Positions 19,572-31,500 of a DNA stretch of 64,000 bases are shown here, one piece after another; the first letter of the stretch is position 1, and the number at the start of each line of letters is the position of its first letter. This stretch comes from Isoperla grammatica (taxonomy: Eukaryota; Arthropoda; Insecta; Plecoptera; Perlodidae): assembly GCA_945910005.1 (NCBI GenBank), contig OX246743.1, positions 40,045,461 through 40,109,460 on the forward strand, in the 5' to 3' direction. The notes under the pieces are model-generated. The model worked only from the letters and a program-made list of their open reading frames with translations. It had not been told where the DNA came from and did not search any database. The translations under genes and the position numbers were made by a program.

Positions 19572-22500
19572 GTGAGTTAGTTACCTTATTGTATGACCAC
19601 CGTTCGTCAAGTAAGTTTAATCTTCCCGTTGTCTGCCAAACAAGGGAACGTTTTAAACTTCCGGACAACTGCTTTTCTTTTTAAGTTGGTTATCTGTACA
19701 TAAGGTTGTCTGCCAAGCAACCTTGCGATGGTTAATCTACTTGCCAGATTTCTAGCAGTTTCCATTCACTGAGTAAAAAATAATCATCTTGCCTTCTGTT
19801 GGAAGATTGAATAGCCTACTAATCAGTCTTTTCTCCCTTTTTTTTTATTGCAGTTAATACTAAGTCAGCACAACGACAAGCATCCTATCATCATACTCAA
19901 AGATGTAACGTTTCGAGAGTTAAAAGCCCTTATGGATTACATGTATAGAGGTGAAGTAAATGTGTCCCAAGATCAATTAGGAGCGCTTCTTAAAGTTGCG
20001 GAAAACTTGCAAATCAAAGGACTCTCGGACAGTGGAGGGGGAGGGACAGAACCCAAAGAAAAACCTCCGGAAAAGAGGCCGTTGCCACCGCCACCACCTG
20101 CTCAGCAGCCAACTCCTATCATTCCTCGTCCTGGCTTGACTATTGAGCACCGGCGTTCCAATCAACTTGATCTCTCTACACATAGTCCGTCTGCGCTTGA
20201 CGGCTCACCAGTGCCTAGGAAACGAAAGAGGACGCGCCGCCGTTCAAGCGATGATGAATCTAGCCTTGGACACACTCCTATTGAATCTCACCATGACTCG
20301 TCTTCACGTGAATCTTCCTCTCTCAGTATTCCGCCAAATGTTGCCTCGACTCCTTTATCAAAGTCTGCTGCTGTGATTCCCGAACCGCCACCTGTGCTCG
20401 ATCGCACGGACCACATCCTACCAGAACCTGCTCAACCGATCCACCAAGACATTGTACATAAGACGGAACCAAATACGGAAATGCTACTCGAACCAAAACA
20501 TGAATACCCGGATGACGACATGAACGAAGATAGTGTTGAAGACCTGACTCTGGAAGACGACATGAATGACTTGGACCAATCACAAGCGGGACCCTCCGGC
20601 GAAGGATCGAGCAGTCAAGGTGAGTTCATTTTTCTGCACCTTATCCATTGCAAGGCATTGCCTAGGCCCAGCCCCTATTTTGAGGAAAGGGCCAGACCAG
20701 TTTTCTGAAATTTTTCCTTCCTGAAACTCGTCTGGTTCTTTCCAGGCTCTTTGGGTCAGCTGTATTCGCTGATCAAACGTCACGTCCCTCCACTTGTCCC
20801 CCCATTTATCCCCCCATATTACTTCCCTGAAAACTTCTTGTATCCTCAAAATCCCAGACCTACGAGAGCGTGCGATTTAACTTCTGCAACCATAGATTCC
20901 CTCCTTCATTCCCTGGCGGGGGATGTCGCTTTCCGCAAGTATGATGTCCAAAATGTGCTCCTGGCATTGGAGGCAGTTTTAAAAGGAGGGTGCACTATTA
21001 GTTTGGCTTCCACAACTTACGGGATTAACAGATCAACACTCAATTTCTATTTGAAGAAGTTGAATATAGCAACAAGAAGAAAACCATTAGCTTAAATGGG
21101 AAACCTGCTTAGTTTTTTTGATTTTGTCATGAGAGCTAAGTTAGCTGCTGGTTAGTGTAGCTTTTAACATCTTCCCTCCCCTGAATAGCAGGCATCGACT
21201 CCAGGGAATGCCATTTTTAATTTTTTCGGTTTTTTATTTGTTAGGCTTTACTCCCTGGCACATGGCAACGGACAGATCAACGGACGAAGTATTTATGCAA
21301 GCACAAGAAGCTGTTGGCGCTCAAAGAGACTCACAAGGTAAGAACGCGCACTGCGATTCCACCGATTATCGCGAGGTACAAGCCACTTTGTTCTCTTATA
21401 TCAATCAAATTCTTGCCTCTTGCTACTCTTCCTTTGGCATCACATTGGCAATAATCTGGGCTTCACCGAAAGTTAATGCAATTGGGCGCTTGAAATTAAC
21501 TTCATAATCAGTCTCTGCTAATAACCAAAAGCCACATGGTTGGCCCCAGCAGGTCTGGGTTGGTTACTGGAGGCAAGCAGATTTTGTTCGAATTCTTTTT
21601 GAAATAAATATCTTATGCCCATTTAAAGTAACTCTGTCGAAAAACTGTTGAGAGTAAAATGAAACGAGTGGCTTGTGCCCCTCGACTGCCCCACATTGCA
21701 TATCCGACAAGACAAGCTCATCATAGTTCGGAATTGAAACAAATATTGCTCTGCTCCAGCTACATATATGGCGCAGCAAGAACTCGTGCCGAGAGGCCAA
21801 TTTAATTTTGTTTGGATCTGAAGGCAGACCATTTAATTGCAATTGCATAGTTAAATCATAGTTCCATTCTAGGCCTTTTATGCTGAATTGCACCATTAAT
21901 AATTTGTTTGTGTGCCATGTAGTTTAAATAATGCAATTTTGTACAAACTGAATTTGGGAATGTTGTGCAATTTACCTTTGCTGTTTATGCTTTCCAGTCA
22001 AAAGAGTATCCAAGTATCTAGTTCTATAATACGGACAGGTTTCAAAACCACAAACCGGTTTGCAAGACTTGGCAAATTTGCCTATTTCTAAATTTATGGT
22101 TTCGTTGAAGCTTGTTCTTGTCGTAACGTAATGTGGGTAATTGATTTAAATTAAGGTTCATGTTCTTGTTCACTGGCAAACCTTCAGGGCATTGTAGTTC
22201 TTCATTTTCCAAATTGTACAATATTTATCTTCATTTTCCAAATTGTAAAATATTTATCTTCAATGATCCTAAGCTTGGGTTGCTCTTGCATCGAGTCTAG
22301 CCTACTTGAATGTTTGCCTGTGTGGTGTTGGGATGTACAGTACTGGGTATGTTTGAAATGGCCTTCATTTAAACTGTGTGCATTTTATTAGCATGTTACT
22401 GCTTCTCACAACCATTGGTTGATTTCAAAACCTGCTTCCAAAATTATTGTCACAAGGCAAGGGTATTATGTGGACTAACATAGACAATATGTTGATGTAT

Positions 22501-25500
22501 TGACGAAGAGTTAAGCAGGATCCTAACTTGGTACAGCAATTACTTATTTCCGCGTTTCAACTGGCCTCTGCCAAACTATAATTCGCAACAGTAGTGCAAT
22601 TGGAAATGTGTGTACATTCTGGTAAGAGAAGTACAATGTAGGCTAGTGGTTGGCCTAGTGTGATAACGATGGTAAGAAAATGCAAGGAGAATCCCCGAAG
22701 AAAGAAGTGGTAGCTACAAGTCTCCCAGATGAAGTATCTGCATTCATACCCGTAGGTATTTTTTTTTTGAAAACATTAAAATGAACCAGGTTAAAAGTAA
22801 CAGGGTTTGGTTTAAATGAAGATGGTTGCTTGATGTGTTTCATGAATTATTGCAGATTTAAACATGTGATTCCTTCTAATTGTTTGAATTAGCCGAGGCC
22901 TACTTAAAAATGATAACGGTTAATGTAAAACAATGTTCACTTCTATCAGATAAGTTATGGTACAGCGAGGATGCTCATTTATTTTGCTGGACTGCCAGTC
23001 TGGAACTTAATAATTTTAGTGAACTCGTACCATGATTTCTTCTATTATGTGAACCCAGCAATTTGATTCTTGCAGTTATTAATTGAAGGTTATGACTGAG
23101 TTTGGTAACATGTTAACTATCTGCATTTTTTCTGTTGTGTTGAATCCACTGTAGTGTTCATTCAACTGTGTTCCATGTTGCTGTGGCATGGTTTAATGAA
23201 TGCTTATTTGAAATCTGGAGCTACACAGGGCCAGGTTCACAAATTAAACTTGCAACTGTGGGAACTTCATTTTTTGAAGTGGGTGGTATGAACTGAATGG
23301 AAACACTTATTTCTTAAGTGGGAGGCTTTAAAATCTGTTACCTATCATTTTGGTACAGATATAGGAAAGCAATCGAACTTGTCACATTCGCGAAGTTAGG
23401 ATCATAAAATCAAGTTAGTGTCATTTCTTGCTACAAAATATTAACAAATCAATGTTGTAAACTTCTTAACGCTTGCTTGCTGACATGCCAAATCGATGCA
23501 AGCAATTAAGAAATTCTGTGGTTCAAGCATTGTTCCCCCTATCGCAACATAGCATTGATCGGGTTAAGTACGTATATGGTCCCAGTTTCTCACTTGTGGC
23601 CTTGTGCTACACATTAAAGCCAGTGAAATCACAATACTGAAGTATGAAGAACGAAGAAAGACCGATTTCTCCTGGCTCTAGGAAACTACTTTGGTAATGT
23701 ATGAGGTATTAGTTACTCTTATCATTGTGGAACTTCTGCATGCCATTTTTATGTCAATTTCATGTGAAGGGTGAGTGATGTGAGAGAATGTAGTGAATGA
23801 GTAATGCCACAACTGGTTTGGCTGGTTATTTTCAGGTAATGTTTGTCCAAATTGCAACACAAGCTATATTTACCGATCTTGCTTGGTTCGTCACTTGAAG
23901 GTCTGCGTCCCATTGGATCCCAAGTTTTCGTGTTTCTACCCACGATGCAATTTTACCTGCCCCGAACGACAAACTCTAATAGAACATTGCGAATTGTTCC
24001 ACACCGTAAACTTCAAATGATTTTTGCGACATATTTTGCGGCGATGGCGTGTGCACACTGCTATATACATATATTTGCGAAGTGCGTATCTATAACCGTG
24101 CAAGTACTTGCGGCGAGCGTGCGAACGATGGTTATCATTGCGAGGTATCAAATATGATTTTTGCGAGGAATCAAATGTGTATTTTTGCTGGGATTGTATC
24201 CAAGATTATGCTGATGCTTCTCTGAATAGTGTGTCATTCTTTCCAGGGTTTGGTTTTGTCACACCTTCCATTTTCGCCTTGAATTCGCCAAACAAAGACA
24301 GCTCCAATTATAAATATGAATGCAATAACTGCCAAAAGCGTTACAAATATAATTCTACTCTCACCAGACATCAGCGTTACGAATGTATTGGAGTAAGAAA
24401 TAAGTATGAATGTTCTGTTTGTCACAAAAGGTTTTCTAGACCTGATAATTTAAAACAACATGAACCGTGTACTTTTGGGATGGGAGTGGGGTTTCAGTAA
24501 GGGTAGCATTTCGAGCGATGCTCAGTAAATGCAACATCAAGAACTTTGGAACCTTGACCTGCATCTCTCGGCGGATCAACTGTCATTGGGGAGCTGTAGG
24601 GGTTCATTCCAGATGGAGAAGACTGCACGCTATAAAGGTGATTATTACTTAAAACTTTTCTCCCCCCATTTTCAGTAGTTATTTTTTAACGTGATTTAGT
24701 TAAGTTGTAACTTTTGTTCAATTTTACTATTTCATGTTGGGCATGGTGATTTGGTCAAATAGTTCTGATCAAACTGCTTGATCTTATCATCATTTGCGGC
24801 AGGTACTGATCACACCGGCTGCGAATAAGTGCCATTTTTTTTTTGTTAGGTCGGGAGGTATGATGCATCCAACCTCAAAGAGTACCTCTTTGAAATCTTA
24901 ATTTTCCTTGAGATTATTTTGAGGTTGTTTGCTCCTTCCTCCAACATCTTAATCCTGTTTATACAATGTGTTTGTGCATCAGGGGCAGGATTTCATCATG
25001 TCTGCGGTGCTTGCAATCGACGGTACAAGGAACGTGCCAAGTTGAACCGCCACATCCGTTACGAGTGTGGCTTGAACCGAAACCAGCTCCAGTGCCCCAT
25101 ATGCTTTCGTCGCTTCTGCCGCCCGGATAAGCTCGCTTCGCATATCCGGCTGCATTCGAGAGCTCCATTGGCACTGGCTACTACCTAGGTAATTATTTCC
25201 TTCACATTACCAGTACCCCACCTTTTAAGCCGGCGGAACCGACCCAATCAATGTCCGTTTCTGTGAGCTCTAGGTGGGCACAGCAAGTCTGGTTCCGTGT
25301 ATGGCGATTGGCAACATCATGCTATTAGCCAAAGGGATACCCGGTACAAAACAAATCGTTTCATCAAGATTAAACTTTTTAAACCTTCCGTTCGATAGTC
25401 CTGTGTAGTTCAGCATCCTGTTGCCTATACTTCCTAATAATGTCAAATTTAAAAGGTTCTTAGTAAGCCTAGGCTTGTTTTAAATTGCATATTGTGATAT

Positions 25501-28500
25501 CTTGCTACAGTTGTCCCAAAACTACCTTACACATGCTTTCATCACAGGCGACTGGTTCGTAGCCAATCAGCGATCGGTATTGGCCCGGATGTGTCTCGGG
25601 CGGTTCGCCGGTTGGCTACGACTGCCCTGGATGTGACGAAAGCAGGTGTAAAAGATCTTGGGTCCACTATACAGCATTTTGTCTACTTTTATTACCCAGT
25701 TTCAAATATGGTCTTGGTATTTGATGTTTCCTCCCCATCTTAATTACCTAACTGCAAGAGATCATTGAAGTTCTGTGCCCCTACCGTTATTGGCATTCCT
25801 GGACAACATTTTAATCTTCATTGTGTTTTTGTTTGCAGGTACCTCCCTGGTTCAAGTCTCCTGGAAGATGTGATCTCTAATTTAACCATATTTATTTTGT
25901 TATTATATGTACTAAGTGACCCAATAAAACTATCTCTTCCTTGCTTCTTTAAACTATTGATCTTCAATTTGTCCTGGCTCTAATGCAATTTCAGACATGC
26001 TATTCATCAGGGTGGTTTCAAATCTCGTTTTTATATGATCTAACTGGAATGTTGGATCAGTTTGATCTATCACAATAAGCTATTGATTTCTGGGTTACCC
26101 ATAAAGTGACATGGATGTCTGATTTGCTGCCAATCCCTATGACAACTTCCCTATCAAGTCATTAGACAGTTGTTTTTTTTTTTTTTTTTAGTAAGTTTTA
26201 AAACCATAGGCTAATAATGCAGATATTTCTAATGATTGGCCCAACATTCCAATTGAATACTGATATTTCATACAGTACATTGTTGCCTTATAGTTAAGTT
26301 TTGAAAATATACATTCTTTGTAAATATTTTAACAAGTCTAAAGTCTTTCGTCCATATTTTCCCTATTAATGGTAATGCATCATTTTTGCCCTGATGCATA
26401 AGTTCTTGTTAGTCAATAGTAATGTAATTGTATGACATGGGGTTTTGTTAATGGCTGCTTGTTGTGAAAAGTACGCCACTAAGCAGTAAGCACCATACTC
26501 AAATCTTCTGCTGGGACTCGACCAATAGGGCACTAGCAACACCAAAAGACAACAATGAAACAAATGAATTGAATCGATGGACAAACAACAAGCTGTCAAA
26601 AAATAATTTCTTCTGATTTTGGAAAACAACAAAATACACATACAAAACTTTCACTTAGTTGTTGTCTTATCATTAAAAGTTTTAAATGACGAGCAGTTAC
26701 TATTGCTACACTTGTTTTTATTTCTATGGTTGCAATTTTATTATTTTGACAGCTGATTGTGTGTCCATCACTTCAATTCATTTGTTCCATTGTTGTCTGT
26801 TGGTATTGCTAGTGCCCTATAGTTTCAATTGTACTTAATGGGCAACACGCATATGATTTACAAACTACGTCAAATCCCGTCAACATGGCGGCAGCTCGTA
26901 TTTTGTGCCCTTTTATTTATCATTACTAAACCAATTATTTTGAGGCATAGACATGTTTTTCAAAATTCAAGGACACAAAATTATTAAATTAGATACAGGG
27001 TTTTTAAAAATCGATAAAAATTTCATACGCGTGTTCCCCATTCTGAATTAACGAGTGACTACTGTATGTTGTAACTTCAGTAAATAATTTTCTTATAGAA
27101 GTATGAATTTTAACAAACCTTACTTTTTGATACACACACATTTAATATTAAATACCCAAATTATACTACATATGCTCTATAAGAAAACAACTCATTGTAT
27201 GCTGTTCATTTGGCTGGATGCACGGGGCAAGCAGAAAACAAGGTAGGTTGCCATCCACTTCACTAGATAAACATAGGCCTCTAGGGGTAAAGCGGGGTCC
27301 ATAAAGTTTTTAATGTTTTAATCATGGTTATTGCCTGGTAAGGCCGATTCACACACTTTGCTAAGGATTATGGCTGGAATACGGAAATGCGTGTAGGCGT
27401 TCACACGACATGACATGGCTAACGACTAGCGCTATGGCTAAGAAAAGTTAACTACCTTTTAACTTCCAGCCATATCCTCATCCAAAATCAGGTTCATCCA
27501 ATTAGAAGCTAGGATGTCTGCAAAAACCAATCTATTAAGAACTACTGATGTCATACAAGCTAAAGTTATTATTAACTAACTTATTAATAAGATAGGCCTT
27601 CCCGTAGGCCTATCCTTTTCTTGAAGATCATAGACATTCGTTATTCTAGTTCCTGCGTGTGAACCGGAACGTCTAGGCGCTAGCTCTTGATCACAATCCT
27701 TATCGTAAGGTAATGTGTGTGAACTCCGCTTTAATGTAAATTAATTAGGCCTACCATGTCCATACTATATTTTCTTGTAAGGATTAAAATATTGGACTGA
27801 CTCCGATGTATAGTTATTACTAGGCCCTACGACACCACTGGCCCTATTCTCGAAAATGATGGGCTATGTCATAACTTGCCAAATTCAAAGAATTAAGTTA
27901 GGCCTACATAATATGAATTGAAGCTAGTTGAATACAAAATGTAGTCCGCACTACCCTCAGTTATTCAGGTTCTCGAGCAAAGGGTAGTCTCAATGTCAAA
28001 AACCGCAGACAAATTTAATTATCTCAAGATTGCAACACGAAATCTAAAATCTAAATTAACAGCGCATTGTGTTTTGGTAAGCCCTACAGACTGAATAGAA
28101 TATAACCATTAGCGTAGCTATTTTGATTTAATTCGATAGTTGTAATAAAATTAATTTTATATAAAAAAACATACTGATGATAATGTAAAACACAACTTGG
28201 AGCATTCAGTATGTAGGGCTTACTAAAACACAGTGTGCTGTTGATTCAGATTTTCGATTTCGAAGCCCATTCTTGGGATATAATTTAAAAATGGAAATTT
28301 TGTGTGTTGTTGACGTAGAGGTATCCTTCCCTGTTAACGTCAACTAGCCTGTGAAGTCTGCGTCCTGGACCCGTCTTCGACTGAGTCGATTTCGGATCGA
28401 AGATATATCCATTTACACTGAAACTCATCGCATTAGTCCGTAGTTTAATTGTTCTCGGCAGAAAAAGTTGGAATTTTGCTCCGAAATTGATCGGTCGAGT

Positions 28501-31500
28501 TATGGTATAGGGGTTCTGCAGGGCAATTGAATGGCCAATGAAAGTTTTGTCACCGGTTTCGGCAATGAGCCAATCACTGCCTTGCATTCGCCTTCAGTAA
28601 CCGCTGATAAACTCATGGTCGCCCATACAGAATCGCCCTGTTGTCCTTGACACAGGTAATGTAAATGCCACACAGCAGTAGGAACAGTTTGTGGCAGCAT
28701 TATCAATATAATTTACATGTACACCAAAATATGTAAACTACATATAAAAAATGTATTTTTTTTAAATTTTATTTGAGGCTGTGCAGTCAGTTACATTAAT
28801 GTTTTACTCACACACAGAGCTGGGCAGTATCCAAAATACATGTAGTATTTGAAATACATTTGTATTTTGTATCGAAAATACCCGAGCTTAAAGTATCTTG
28901 TATATTGTATCGAAAATACATTTTTCAAAGTGTTTTGTATTTTACAAAATACTTCTCCCAACAAAATACATTGAATGCACCTTCTACTGATGATAATGAC
29001 TTTTTCGCTTTTGAAAAAGAAGGCAATATGGTCGATACCCTCTTAGTTTTAAAAATAACACTAAAGGAGAGTTGGAAGTACTACAATACATCCAAGATAA
29101 ACGCAGAGACATTCAAATGCTAAACTTGTATCCGGCCATAAAAAAATGTTTCTGCAGTGCAATACAAGCTTGACGTCAAGTGCCCCAGTGGAGAGGATGT
29201 TTTCAATTGCCAGTTTTGTAAACAATCCACGCAGAAATGCATTATCGGACGGATTGTTCAAAAACTTGTAGGCTAATTCTGAAAGCCAATGGCCAATGGG
29301 CAGCAATGAGTGTAATTTGAATCAAGCTAGTGCTACCATCATTGTTAGTATTGTACTGTCCGTTACATGATGATGAATAAATTGATGTTCTAGACATACA
29401 CTAAGCACTTGCTTTTGTTAAACCAACATAAACATTTTAAAAGAAAAAAATGTTGGTTGTTCTTTATTTCCCGGTAGTTGTAGTTGTAGCATAGGGAAAT
29501 GTATTTTATTTTAAGTATTTTTGAAAATACAAATGTATTTTGTATCGAAAATACATGTTTCTAAAAGTATCTTGTATTTTGTATCGAAAATACATTCATT
29601 TCAGTATTTTGTATCTAAAATACAAATATTTGAGTATTTTGCCCAGCTCTGCTCACACAATACAAATCACATTCTTACATTTTTTCCCTTGACAAATATC
29701 TTTGCTGGTCAAATATTATGAATACTTGGTGTAGTTTGAGGCCTATCACAATTGTATGGCATGTAGCAGCTAAGCAGGGTGAAGTAGCAATATTGGAGGT
29801 ACCAGCAAATACCTTAATACAGTGGTGTCCAAAGTACGGCCCGCGGGCCGGATGCTTCTTTTCTGCAGCTTCTTTTCATACGGCCCGCACAAAATATTGA
29901 AATTGCTTTTAATCGGGCCCAATGAGTTAGATTTGTCTTAATTCAGAAATGCTCATTTGAAGATAACTCAATATCACTACTATTTCTGTTTGTTACCAAT
30001 GCGCACTACTACTGTTTTTTTCTACCCCTGTTTATTACTCTTTTGTGAACGAGGGTCCGAGTATTACGTATTACTAACGGCACCCAAGAAAAGTAAACCC
30101 TTGTGAGGCAGTGGCTGTTTGGGCCGTCTTGACACTTGTCAGTCAGTGGTCAGCGGTACACGCGCCTTATTTCAGCGACTGTTTCTGCAGTTTAATTCAG
30201 AACAACTCCACGTGTCGCACAGCTCATCATAAAATTTTTGGAATTAATGTACATACAGCTATAAAATACATTTTTATCACGAGTGGTACTTATATTGTTG
30301 AATGTACAATTTGAGCTAACTAGATTTCGAGTGTAAATAGAAACAATATTTTTTTAAATATATTTTTGGATCTGCTGAGTTGTTGAATAGTGCTGTTACG
30401 TGACAAAATGTAAGTACTCTTTCATTAATTTCAAATTTAAAAATATAATTTACCTTTTTTAGTGAACGGTTACGTAAACGTATAAAAACGTATGCAAATA
30501 ATTTACTCCATACGGCCCAAATAATATTTTAAACTCTTATGGTACGTTTACAGCTACGCGTTGCGAGCGAAGCGAGGGCGCGAGCTCCAATCAGTTGCCG
30601 AGTTTGCGTGAAACTATTAACTTCTTTGCGTGAAACTCGGCCGCTGATTGGAGCTCGCGCCCTCGCTTCGCTCGCAACGCGTAGCTGTAAACGTACCATT
30701 AATGCGGCCCAATGTCAAAAAAGCTTGGACACCACTGCCTTAATAGTAATAGCTTTGCTATACAGTATTTGGTACCAGTATTATATTTCTCCAAATATCG
30801 GTGCCATCATTGGAAAATAATAAATATGATAGGTTTGTTTTTTGTCCTACGTAATATAGACTGCAGAACATTGCAGTGATACTTTTTCTCTATGCTGGTT
30901 GCAAGTTGAGCTCTTGTTTTGTTCCCACAATAACAAATAACATTCTTACATTTTTTCTCTTTCAAAATGCAGTATATATTCTTTCAAATCGGAGATTTAA
31001 AAATCATTAATCACACCCCAAAAACAAAAACGATTTATTGTAAAGTGTTAGCGAGTTGCAAGTGCTCACCTAGCTTAGCTAGCTATGTAGCTGCACTACA
31101 ATCTATATCTCGATGTACCTTACTGCACATACAATGTGTTAAGATTATCATACAAAAAGGAACAAATTAAAAAATATTTTTGTAAAACTAAATCGTAAAA
31201 ACATCTTCGGTAACGCTTCCGTCACAGGTGGGTGAGTGGCAGCCAACCAGTGGCCGTGACTAATCCAAATAACTGCTCGGGTTGGCCGAGACCGTAAACA
31301 CGTCATTGATTGATGACGAAAGCATTACCGAAGTTGTTGTAAGAGAACTATACAATACAATCTATATCTCGATGTACCAATTACTACACATACAAAATGT
31401 TAAGATTGTCATACAAAAAGGAACAAATTAAAAAATATTTTTGTAAAACTAAATCGTAAAATTTATTCAGTAATACTCTCTGCAAGGTAACGTATATGAA

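Larger units (their letters stand above)
25189..28039. other. lola: lola 3' UTR of the upstream exons and start of an 18-kb intron
   Basis: No zinc-finger exon found. It contains AATAAA at 25923-25928, a candidate acceptor at 25838, and three MITE-like inverted repeats listed separately. A T-run lies at about 26170-26190. Confidence 0.5.

Noticed and set aside
24847..24870. Possible lola terminal exon after TTTTTTTGTTAG
   Set aside because: In the required phase the frame stops after three codons.
30540..30698. microRNA precursor or CRISPR-like repeat
   Set aside because: The arms are perfect along their whole length, GC-rich and flanked by TTA, which is the pattern of a MITE. No spacer-repeat array exists.
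30973..31010. Possible lola terminal exon after TTCAAAATGCAG
   Set aside because: The in-phase frame stops after about a dozen residues with no motif, and lies in repeat-rich DNA.
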